Counted from the stretch's first letter, positions 1 through 6,025 are shown. The stretch is 6,166 nt of DNA from UBA10427 sp003500135 (GCA_963966275.1 CAWZYQ010000191.1:1-6166), one strand, 5' to 3'. Numbers and translations: made by a program. Notes: generated from the sequence alone by a model not told the origin.

Positions 1-148
1 TTACTTCTTTCGTTTTATTTCTTAGTTCGTCGTCGGAAATCCCGGCCAACTGATCGTATGCCTCATTGATCATTTTCACATAAGGCAAAGCTTCCTTAAT
101 ATCCCTCTCCGACTTAGTTCCAAAAATCTTGGTAACAAATTTTAACAT
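1..148 (-). CDS. secA: SecA preprotein translocase ATPase, N-terminal part (runs off the left edge)
   Basis: SecA is the cytoplasmic ATPase that drives preproteins through the SecYEG channel. Only the first 49 codons lie in the window. The gene starts at ATG (148-146) and reads MLKFVTKIFGTKSERDIK, followed by KMINEAYDQLAGISDDELRNKT around residues 25-46. This is the helical N-terminus seen in Bacteroidota SecA, ahead of the first nucleotide-binding domain, whose Walker motifs would lie outside the window. The frame is open to the edge. It diverges from the cyd operon across a short intergenic region with a good -7 element 28 bases upstream. This copy has the 16 bp that are missing from the remnant at 2906-3264, so it is very likely the working gene. 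The identification rests on a short stretch but is strengthened by the longer remnant. Confidence 0.86.
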   Translation of the reverse strand, partial: MLKFVTKIFGTKSERDIKEALPYVKMINEAYDQLAGISDDELRNKTKEV

Positions 149-251
149 AGTACAAATCTTCAAAAATTTCGTGCGCAAAGTTACACGCTTTTTCTTTATA
201 TAATAAGAAATTTACGTTCCAAAAGTCGATGTGTTGTCATACCTTGAAAAC
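149..251. promoter_or_regulatory. Divergent intergenic region between secA and the cyd operon, left copy
   Basis: These 103 AT-rich bases must hold the promoters of secA (leftward) and of the small ORF and cyd operon (rightward). The secA -7 box at 176-183 is the only element I can name. A TATAAT string at 199-204 faces the cyd genes but has no partner at -33, and this phylum does not normally use that consensus. The region differs from the right-hand copy (3265-3367) at a single base, position 175. No operator palindrome stands out. Confidence 0.5.
176..183 (-). promoter_or_regulatory. Predicted -7 element of the secA promoter
   Basis: Read on the minus strand this is TAACTTTG, an exact match to the Bacteroidota primary-sigma -7 consensus TAnnTTTG. 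It lies 28 bases upstream of the secA ATG, giving a 5' leader of about 20 bases. I see no convincing TTTG -33 element at the usual spacing, so the call rests on the -7 box and its position. Confidence 0.5.
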
Positions 252-416
252 ATGAATAAAATACAACGTATATTCCTGACGACCTTGATCATTTTTGTTG
301 GCTATCATTTGCTGGCCCATCTGCCTTTCTGGCCCGAGCTGATCTGGGGCTTTGATCCCAAAAAGCTATTGAAGATTATTGCGGGAATATTTTTTGTTGT
401 GTCGGTCATAAAATAA
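252..416 (+). pseudogene. Small membrane protein before cydA', left copy, C-terminus cut by frameshift
   Basis: This is the duplicate of the 66-residue protein at 3368-3568. It starts at ATG 252, preceded by an A-rich stretch; an in-frame GTG at 231 would add seven residues and is less likely. Codons 1-36 are identical in DNA to the right copy. Near the end, a run of five A in the right copy has become four, so the frame hits TAA at 414-416 after VVSVIK. The protein is 54 residues from the ATG and lacks the charged tail of the right copy. In the right copy this gene overlaps cydA by 11 bases; here a 24-base gap has replaced the overlap. Both hydrophobic segments are still present, so a product could be made, but I regard it as a decaying copy. 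Confidence 0.7.
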
Positions 417-440
417 TGAGTACTAAAAACAATCAAAACA

Positions 441-1611
441 ATGAGCTTTGATGTAGAAACCCTTTCTCGTATTCAGTTCGCCTTTACCATTATGTTTCAC
501 TACATATTCCCTCCTTTCAGCATAGGTATGGGATTATTGCTGGTGATCTATGAAACACTGTATATCAAAACGAGGAAAAAAGTATATGAAAACATCACCC
601 GTTTCTGGATAAAGATATTCGCCGCCAATTTTTCTGTGGGGGTTGCCAGCGGAATAGTTATGGAATTTGAGTTTGGAACCAACTGGTCGACTTACTCGAG
701 GTTTGTTGGTGATATATTTGGCTCTCCTTTAGCCGCAGAGGGAATTTTCGCTTTTTTCCTCGAATCCGGATTTTTGGCGAACTTATTGTTTGGATGGAAC
801 AGGGTAAAACCCGGCGTTCACCTGTTTTCTACAATCATGGTTTTTGTAGGTTCTATGATGTCTGCATTCTGGATCGTAGTGGCCAACTCGTGGCAACATA
901 CACCCGTTGCCTATGAAATCGTTCAGCATGGAGAAGGCATGCGGGCTGTAATTACTGACTTCTGGGCCATGGTGTTCAATCCGTCGGCGCCTATACGCGT
1001 GACGCACACTTTAATTGGTGCATTTATTCAAGGTTCTTTTCTGGTATTGAGTGTTTCGGCTTATTATCTACTCAAAAACAAATACGTTGAGTTTGCCCAA
1101 AGGTCTTTTGCAATTGCCTTATTCGTCGCGGCCATTGCTTCGGTTTCGCAACTTGTGGCTGGTCATGAACATGGTAAAGTGGTTGCAGAACACCAAATTG
1201 TGAAATTGGTAGCCTATGAGGGGATTAATGAAACTCGCAAAGGTACGCCCCTTACAATAATGAACTGGATAGATTCCGATCAGCAAAAACATATCGAATT
1301 GAAATTCCAGGCATGCTGAGATATTTGATATAGAGCGGTTAGAATGCAGAAATAACGGGGTTTAATGAGGTGCCTATTAAAGACTGGCCTCTCGTAGGAT
1401 TTGTTTTCCAGTCTTTTGAGGCTGTAATAGCGTATCTCCAAATATAACTGCGATTGAGGTGATGTTTTCAGTTGCATATTTCCTTTTATTATTAGTTTGG
1501 CTATACTTGCTAAATCGGGAAATCAAATGCAGACCAGAAGACTATGGCCACCATCCGGATACGGGAAATGAAAACAAAGAAAGAAGAATGAAAATAATTG
1601 AAAAATTGTAA
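441..1611 (+). pseudogene. cydA: Cytochrome bd oxidase subunit I, broken copy
   Basis: The first 252 residues differ from the intact CydA (3558-4946) at only eight positions: 84, 114, 167, 202, 220, 221, 224 and 228. The haem ligands His20 and His189, acidic residues Glu100 and Glu108, and Q-loop Lys255 and Glu260 are all kept. The frame is lost by a one-base deletion between about 1283 and 1300 and stops at TGA 1317-1319 (292 codons). In the restored frame there are TAG codons at 1331-1333 and 1340-1342. About 202 bp are then missing at a GCG junction (1430-1432), corresponding to 4551-4752. This removes the segment after the Met329 region and the GWVxxExGRQPW motif. The C-terminal remnant is readable to TAA 1609-1611, apart from a loss of about five codons in its membrane helix. 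It cannot encode a complete oxidase subunit. Confidence 0.92.
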
Positions 1612-1613
1612 AT

Positions 1614-1772
1614 TTGGATTATCAAATAATGTGGTATATCATTGTTGGAATATTGCTTGCCTGATACACTATACTGAATGGTTTTGATCTGGGTGTCGGT
1701 GCCCAGTATCATGTTGTTAGCTAGGCACTACCTTTCGGCAATGAACAGCAGGTGTATTTAGCCAATAGAATT
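1614..1772 (+). pseudogene. cydB: Cytochrome bd oxidase subunit II, 5' stub
   Basis: This corresponds to the first 48 or so codons of the intact cydB at 4949. The start ATG has become TTG (1614-1616). The frame reads WYIIVG, then TGA at 1662-1664, then NGFDLGVGA (DGFDLGVGA in the intact copy), then TAG at 1722-1724. Beyond this, GNEQQVYLANRI aligns with GDHNRRILLNSI of intact CydB, with about five extra residues in between. That last alignment is my reading and is weaker than the rest. Resemblance then ends, about 10 bases before the glycosyltransferase start. Roughly 310 codons are missing. The original cydA'-cydB' spacing of two bases is kept. Confidence 0.8.
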
Positions 1773-1781
1773 ATCCTTAAA

Positions 1782-2732
1782 GTGAAAATTAGCGGATTTA
1801 CATTTGTACGAAACGCCATTACACTTGACTTTCCATTAAAGGAAAGTGTCTTGTCGATCTTGCCATTGGTAGATGAGTACGTCATAGCTTATTCTCCGGG
1901 AAATACTGATGATGGCACGCTCGACCTCATAAAATCCATAGGGTCAGAAAAGATCAAAGTTGTTGAAGCTAAATGGGAACCGGAGAAATTTTATAGAAAC
2001 ACCCTTTATGCCCATCTTACTGACATTGCCAAGGCAAATTGTTCCGGTGATTGGTTATTTTATTTGCAGGGTGATGAAGCCGTCCATGAATCGTCCCTTT
2101 CCGTCATAAAAAAGGCCTGTTTAGAATATCTGGTTAAAGACGAAATTGAGGGATTGCTTTTTGAGTACAGGCATTTTTGGGGTGATTATGCTCATTGTTT
2201 CACGCATCATGGCTGGTATCCAAGAGAAATCCGGATCATTCGCAATAAACCTGAGATTCACTCCTGGCGTGATGCCCAATCGTTTCGGATCATCTACAAC
2301 TTTAAATCAACTGCTGAAGACTATTTAAAAAAAACTGATACACGTAAGCTTCGTGTAGTCGCAATACCTGTCTACATCTACCATTATGGCTGGGTTCGTA
2401 ATCCCACTAAAATGCGTGAAAAGCAAAATAGAATGATCGACACCTTCAATCCCAAGATGGATAAGATACAAGAGCACGCCATTGACTATGGCCCTTTGAA
2501 CAATGTTCCTAAGTTTAAAGGGCAACATCCAAAAGTGATGACTGAACGAATCAAACGGCTGAACTGGCAGGATTCCCTACAAAAAGCTGGTAAACCAAAC
2601 CCGAATAGGCCAAAGTATAAACATGAAAAAATAAAATATCGATTACGGACCTGGCTCGAAATTAATCTTTTAGGTGGCAATGAGATCGGTGGCTTTAAAA
2701 ATTACACGCTTGTCGAAAAATGGCGTCCCTAA
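1782..2732 (+). CDS. Family-2-like glycosyltransferase (GT-A fold), probable cell-surface glycan synthesis
   Basis: The 316-residue product begins KISGFTFVRNA, a typical opening for this Bacteroidota glycosyltransferase group. It carries DDGT at 43-46, consistent with the nucleotide-sugar-binding part of a GT-A domain. QGDE at 96-99 stands where the metal-binding DxD-like motif is expected. HHGWYPREIRIIRN (142-155), HYGWVR (201-206) and the C-terminal LLGGNEIGGFKNY are also features I associate with the group. No signal peptide or membrane helix is evident, so it should be cytoplasmic. Donor and acceptor sugars cannot be read from the sequence. I chose GTG 1782 because the ten codons before it, from GTG 1752, look like cydB' sequence. 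No Shine-Dalgarno or promoter is visible upstream. Length appears complete. Downstream it converges on the secA' remnant. It is unrelated to respiration and is absent after the intact cydB. Confidence 0.83.
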   Translation: MKISGFTFVRNAITLDFPLKESVLSILPLVDEYVIAYSPGNTDDGTLDLIKSIGSEKIKVVEAKWEPEKFYRNTLYAHLTDIAKANCSGDWLFYLQGDEAVHESSLSVIKKACLEYLVKDEIEGLLFEYRHFWGDYAHCFTHHGWYPREIRIIRNKPEIHSWRDAQSFRIIYNFKSTAEDYLKKTDTRKLRVVAIPVYIYHYGWVRNPTKMREKQNRMIDTFNPKMDKIQEHAIDYGPLNNVPKFKGQHPKVMTERIKRLNWQDSLQKAGKPNPNRPKYKHEKIKYRLRTWLEINLLGGNEIGGFKNYTLVEKWRP

Positions 2733-2740
2733 GACATATT

Positions 2741-2816
2741 TTTAACGCCAGGTGTCCTACTTAAACAAGCGTGCGTATATTATTGTCATAAATCCTAATA
2801 GGTGCCTGGCACAAAA
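2741..2816. repeat. Short imperfect inverted repeat, possible remnant of a small mobile or REP-like element
   Basis: The left arm GCCAGGTGTCCTA (2747-2759) and the right arm TAGGTGCCTGGC (2799-2810) are inverted copies with a core of six exact pairs. Four more pairs follow after a small mismatched stretch. T-rich and A-rich flanks (2740-2743, 2813-2816) extend the symmetry. The right arm itself contains the palindrome GTGCCTGGCAC (2803-2813). The arms enclose about 39 bases with no coding sense. The element sits between the glycosyltransferase stop and the secA' remnant. It could be a terminal-repeat element or a chance hairpin; no target duplication is evident. Confidence 0.4.
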
Positions 2817-2820
2817 CCAT

Positions 2821-2846
2821 AAGTGCTTGTTATAAAGAAAGCACTT
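2821..2846. repeat. Perfect 8-bp hairpin at the junction with secA'
   Basis: AAGTGCTT (2821-2828) pairs exactly with AAGCACTT (2839-2846) around a 10-base loop. It lies immediately right of the inverted repeat at 2741-2816. No T-run follows on the plus strand, so it is a poor intrinsic terminator in that direction. It could equally be a remnant end of an inserted element. Confidence 0.45.
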
Positions 2847-2905
2847 GGCAGATCATTCTTTATTGTCGATCGGATGCTGACCAAACAATTTACCGTACCT
2901 TTCTT

Positions 2906-3264
2906 ATTCTTTTTAAACCTTCTTGCAGTTTCTTTTACAATCGCAAACGCATCAGGTAGTACTTGCATTAAGACTTTTTCCAACTCATCGTTGCGGTCTT
3001 CTTCAAGCTTATCGATCTTATTGAAGCGCTCTTCTTTTTGATGTACATCCATGTCGGGGTTTTCGTCAATTTCAGCATGTTGTGCAGCTATCTGATCGTC
3101 TATCCCCTTGAGTGCATCATTTATCGTATTGCTTACTTCTTTCGTTTTATTTCTTAGTTCGTCGTCGGAAATCCCGGCCAACTGATCATTTTCACATAAG
3201 GCAAAACTTCCTTAATATCTCTCTCCGACTTAGTTCCAAAAATTTTGGTAACAAATTTTAACAT
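2906..3264 (-). pseudogene. secA: SecA N-terminal remnant, frameshifted and truncated
   Basis: This is the second copy of the secA 5' end. It starts at ATG 3264-3262 and matches the left copy for 26 codons. It then lacks 16 bases present at 55-70 of the left copy, probably lost between two TGATC repeats, so the authentic frame ends 37 codons from the start. Past the deletion the original frame is open again (3181 leftward, MAGISDDELRNKT). It carries the coiled acidic N-terminal region and ends at VLPDAFAIVKETARRFK, which is characteristic of SecA just ahead of its first ATPase domain. SecA resemblance stops near 2906. The frame then runs through unrelated DNA to a stop at 2795. No ATPase motif is present, so it has no SecA function. 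Confidence 0.85.
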
Positions 3265-3367
3265 AGTACAAATCTTCAAAAATTTCGTGCTCAAAGTTAC
3301 ACGCTTTTTCTTTATATAATAAGAAATTTACGTTCCAAAAGTCGATGTGTTGTCATACCTTGAAAAC
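3265..3367. promoter_or_regulatory. Intergenic region before the intact cyd operon, right copy
   Basis: This matches 149-251 except at one base (3291). It must contain the promoter of the functional cyd operon, since nothing upstream reads rightward into it except the glycosyltransferase gene. I cannot name a confident plus-strand TAnnTTTG element. The minus-strand secA -7 box is also retained (3292-3299). Confidence 0.5.
3292..3299 (-). promoter_or_regulatory. Duplicated secA -7 element, now driving only the remnant
   Basis: TAACTTTG on the minus strand, identical to the element at 176-183 and at the same distance from the remnant ATG. If active it would start a transcript running left through secA' and toward the 3' end of the glycosyltransferase gene. 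Confidence 0.42.
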
Positions 3368-3568
3368 ATGAATAAAATACAACGTATATTCCTGACGACC
3401 TTGATCATTTTTGTTGGCTATCATTTGCTGGCCCATCTGCCTTTCTGGCCCGAGCTGATCTGGGGCTTTGATCCCATAAAGATTTTGAAGATTGTTGCAG
3501 GAATATTATTCGTTGTGCTGGTTATAAAAATAGTGCGTACCAAAAACAACCGAAAAGATGAGCTTTGA
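3368..3568 (+). CDS. Small two-helix membrane protein encoded ahead of cydA
   Basis: This is a 66-residue protein from ATG 3368; an in-frame GTG at 3347 would make it 73. The ATG is preferred because it follows an A-rich leader. A hydrophobic helix spans about residues 6-24, a short aromatic loop (HLPFWPELIWGFDP) about 28-41, and a second helix about 43-60. A basic and polar tail ends in RKDEL. The stop overlaps the cydA start by 11 bases, so the two are probably translated together. The location suggests a role in assembly or stability of cytochrome bd, as for the small subunits CydX and CydS in other bacteria. I see no sequence match to those. Bacteroidota operons often carry a small ORF before cydA (DUF4492 is one type), but I cannot assign this one. 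Function is inferred from position only. Confidence 0.7.
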   Translation: MNKIQRIFLTTLIIFVGYHLLAHLPFWPELIWGFDPIKILKIVAGILFVVLVIKIVRTKNNRKDEL

Positions 3569-4946
3569 TGTAGAAACCCTATCTCGTATCCAGTTCGCTT
3601 TCACCATTATGTTTCACTACATATTCCCTCCTTTCAGCATAGGTATGGGTTTATTGCTGGTGATCTATGAAACACTGTATATCAAAACGAGGAAAAAAGT
3701 TTATGAAAACATCACCCGTTTCTGGATAAAGATATTCGCTGCCAATTTTTCTGTGGGGGTCGCCAGCGGAATCGTCATGGAATTTGAGTTTGGAACGAAC
3801 TGGTCAAATTACTCACGGTTCGTTGGCGATATATTTGGTTCACCCTTAGCTGCAGAAGGAATTTTTGCCTTTTTTCTGGAATCGGGATTTCTTGCCATCC
3901 TATTATTTGGCTGGAATCGTGTCAAGCCGGGCGTCCACCTGTTTTCCACCATAATGGTTTTTGTAGGATCAATGATGTCGGCTTTCTGGATCGTTGTAGC
4001 TAATTCATGGCAGCATACCCCTGTAGCCTATGAAATAGTACAGCACGGCGAAGGTGTAAGAGCGGTCATTACCGATTTTTGGGCCATGGTATTCAACCCT
4101 TCAGCTCCCATACGGGTCACGCATACCTTAATAGGCGCATTTATCCAGGGTTCATTTCTGATTTTAAGTGTTTCAGCTTATTACCTGCTAAAAAATAAAT
4201 ATGTTGAGTTTGCCAAAAAGTCTTTTACCATTGCCTTAGTCGTTGCGGCGATTGCTTCTGTTTCGCAACTTGTGGCTGGACATGAACATGGCAAAGTAGT
4301 GGCTGAACACCAACCTGCTAAACTGGCTGCCTATGAAGGAATTTACAAAACCACAAAAAGCGCTCCATTGACTATCATTGGATGGACCGATCCGGAAACG
4401 CAAAAGACGATTGGGATCGAAATACCCGGCCTGCTGAGTTACGTGATCTATGGAGACTGGAATGCAGAAGTAAAAGGATTGGAAGAAATCCCTAAGGAAG
4501 ACTGGCCTCCGGTAAATGCCGTATTTCAATCATACCACGCCATGGTAGCGCTGGGGTTCTTGTTTATAGGAGTCACTTTGTTTTCAGTATTTCTTTATTT
4601 CCGAAAAAATCTTTTTAATCAGAAATGGTTATTGCGGTTTTACATGTTTGCTGTTATTCTTCCCGTGCTGGCCAATCAACTTGGGTGGGTTTCTGCAGAA
4701 AGAGGAAGGCAGCCCTGGATCGTTCAGGGATTGCTGCGCACCAGTGAAGGCGTTTCACCGAGCATAACGGCCACAGAAGTGATGATATCGCTTTCAATGT
4801 TTTTTGTTGTTTATATTCTTTTGTTTTTCGTCTGGTTATATGTACTCGATCGAGAAATAAAGCATGGCCCGGAAGACTATACGCATCACCCTGAAGCGGG
4901 ATACGAAAGCAAAGAAGGTAGAATGAAAATAATTGAAAAACTGTAA
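3558..4946 (+). CDS. cydA: Cytochrome bd quinol oxidase subunit I
   Basis: This subunit of the membrane-bound terminal oxidase oxidises quinol (menaquinone is usual in this phylum) and carries the haems that reduce oxygen to water. The 462 residues match the short Q-loop class; E. coli CydA is longer. By alignment from memory with E. coli, His20 corresponds to the haem b595 ligand, His189 and Met329 to the b558 ligands, and Glu100 and Glu108 to the conserved acidic pair. Lys255 and Glu260 correspond to the quinol-site residues of the Q-loop, and Trp377, Glu381 and Arg384 lie in GWVSAERGRQPW. All are present, so the protein should be functional. The start overlaps the small ORF; the stop is two bases before cydB. 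The broken paralogue lies at 441-1611. No cydDC assembly genes are in the window. Confidence 0.97.
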   Translation: MSFDVETLSRIQFAFTIMFHYIFPPFSIGMGLLLVIYETLYIKTRKKVYENITRFWIKIFAANFSVGVASGIVMEFEFGTNWSNYSRFVGDIFGSPLAAEGIFAFFLESGFLAILLFGWNRVKPGVHLFSTIMVFVGSMMSAFWIVVANSWQHTPVAYEIVQHGEGVRAVITDFWAMVFNPSAPIRVTHTLIGAFIQGSFLILSVSAYYLLKNKYVEFAKKSFTIALVVAAIASVSQLVAGHEHGKVVAEHQPAKLAAYEGIYKTTKSAPLTIIGWTDPETQKTIGIEIPGLLSYVIYGDWNAEVKGLEEIPKEDWPPVNAVFQSYHAMVALGFLFIGVTLFSVFLYFRKNLFNQKWLLRFYMFAVILPVLANQLGWVSAERGRQPWIVQGLLRTSEGVSPSITATEVMISLSMFFVVYILLFFVWLYVLDREIKHGPEDYTHHPEAGYESKEGRMKIIEKL

Positions 4947-4948
4947 TT

Positions 4949-6025
4949 ATGGACTTTCACATCGTTTGGTATATCATAGTAGGTGTATTACTCACGGGGT
5001 ACGCCATTCTTGACGGATTTGACCTGGGTGTCGGGGCCCTTCATCTTTTTAGCAAAGGAGACCACAACCGGCGCATCTTACTCAACTCAATCGGTCCTGT
5101 CTGGGACGGAAATGAAGTATGGTTGATTACCGCCGGTGGCGCACTATTTGCGGCTTTCCCCGATGTGTATGCCACTGCCTTTTCCGGATTTTACCTACCT
5201 TTTATGCTTTTGCTGATCGCTTTGATCTTTAGAGCAGTTTCCATTGAGTTTAGGAGCAAAGAACCATCCAAAAGATGGCGAAAAACCTGGGACATTGGTT
5301 TTTCCGCAGGTTCTATTTTGAGCGCTTTACTTTTTGGTGTCGCAATTGGCAATGTGGTAATGGGATTTGAAATAGGTAGTGACAAAGAGTATCAGGGCAC
5401 TTTTATAGATCTACTTACGCCTTATACTGTGCTTGCGGGGGTATTTGCCTTAGCAATGTTTGTGATGCATGGAGCCATCTATCTCAACCTTAAAACAGAG
5501 GGAGAATTACAGGAGCAGACTCATAAATGGGCATTCAGAGGGTACTATATTTTTGTTGTTTTGTTTCTAACCATTACTGCTTCTACCTTGTATTTGAAAC
5601 CGGAAATGGTGGCCAATTTTTCTTTTGGAAAGGTTTCACTAACGGGTTCCCGACATGCATTTATTGAAAATCATCAAACGGCAATATCCGTTGTCGCCTG
5701 GTTTATTGTATTGCTCAATATACTTTCTATTGCCAATATTCATCGATCGTTATTTAAAAAGAAACACTGGAATGCATTCATTTCATCAAGCCTTACCATT
5801 GCCGCGTTAATTGGCCTTTTTGCACTCGGTATCTTTCCGAACATGATGGTCAGCAACGTTGACCCGAATTTCAATCTTGATATCTACAATAGTTCATCTT
5901 CTCTTTATACTTTGAGGACAATGTTTTTTGTGGCTATATTCGGGATGCCTTTTGTACTGGCCTATACTTTCCTGATTTATTGGACCTATCGCGGCAAGAC
6001 GGTACTTTCGGATAGCAGTTATTGA
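4949..6025 (+). CDS. cydB: Cytochrome bd quinol oxidase subunit II
   Basis: CydB is the second integral membrane subunit of cytochrome bd, packing against CydA and needed for haem insertion and stability. The 358 residues are a normal length. The first helix is followed by LDGFDLGVGA (residues 21-30), and the family signature GPVWDGNEVW is at 49-58 with GGALFAAFP just after. Repeated hydrophobic helices continue to the C-terminus, where FGMPFVLAYTFLIYWTYRGKT is typical of the last helix. The ATG follows the cydA stop by two bases, so the genes form one operon. A cydX-like ORF after the stop is not seen; a 13-codon frame from ATG 6033 is not convincing. The left copy retains only about the first 48 codons. 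Confidence 0.96.
   Translation: MDFHIVWYIIVGVLLTGYAILDGFDLGVGALHLFSKGDHNRRILLNSIGPVWDGNEVWLITAGGALFAAFPDVYATAFSGFYLPFMLLLIALIFRAVSIEFRSKEPSKRWRKTWDIGFSAGSILSALLFGVAIGNVVMGFEIGSDKEYQGTFIDLLTPYTVLAGVFALAMFVMHGAIYLNLKTEGELQEQTHKWAFRGYYIFVVLFLTITASTLYLKPEMVANFSFGKVSLTGSRHAFIENHQTAISVVAWFIVLLNILSIANIHRSLFKKKHWNAFISSSLTIAALIGLFALGIFPNMMVSNVDPNFNLDIYNSSSSLYTLRTMFFVAIFGMPFVLAYTFLIYWTYRGKTVLSDSSY

Larger units (their letters stand above)
1..1772 (+). repeat. Left copy of the duplicated secA/cyd module
   Basis: This stretch matches 3133 to about 5092 in direct orientation. Order is preserved: start of secA on the minus strand, intergenic region, small membrane ORF, cydA, start of cydB. The offset is 3116 bases through the intergenic region and 3117 at the cydA start. 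Bases 176-360 are identical to 3292-3476, including non-coding DNA. Further on, identity falls to about 80-85 percent within cydA and lower beyond cydA codon 252. The left edge is set by the window, so the copy probably extends further left into secA. The right edge, near 1772, is where resemblance to cydB ends. Confidence 0.93.
3133..5092 (+). repeat. Right copy of the duplicated secA/cyd module
   Basis: This is the counterpart of 1-1772. The secA part extends further left, to about 2906, but the left partner of that stretch lies outside the window. The DNA beyond 5092 is the rest of the intact cydB, whose partner is missing from the left copy. Two long direct repeats of this identity are a likely substrate for recombination that would delete about 3117 bp, including the glycosyltransferase gene. 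Confidence 0.93.

Noticed and set aside
199..204. TATAAT string in the cyd intergenic region, resembling an E. coli -10 box.
   Set aside because: Bacteroidota primary sigma factors recognise TAnnTTTG, the region is AT-rich, and no -35 or -33 partner is present.
783..1007. Minus-strand ORFs inside cydA', cydA, cydB and the glycosyltransferase, such as this one and 4236-4529.
   Set aside because: They run opposite well-supported coding sequence and resemble no protein family; they are shadows of codon structure.
2721..2750. TGGCGT/ACGCCA six-base inverted pair across the end of the glycosyltransferase gene, a possible terminator.
   Set aside because: The loop is 18 bases long, the T-run lies inside the loop, and the right arm overlaps the stronger inverted repeat at 2747-2810.
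2795..3181. A 128-codon minus-strand ORF starting at TTG, which looks like a new charged coiled-coil protein.
   Set aside because: It is the SecA N-terminal region in its original frame after the 16-bp deletion, followed by about 37 codons of unrelated junction DNA; it is described as the secA' remnant.
3554..3568. C-terminal KDEL on the small membrane protein, resembling the endoplasmic reticulum retention signal.
   Set aside because: The genome is bacterial and the tail simply overlaps the cydA start; the match is a coincidence.
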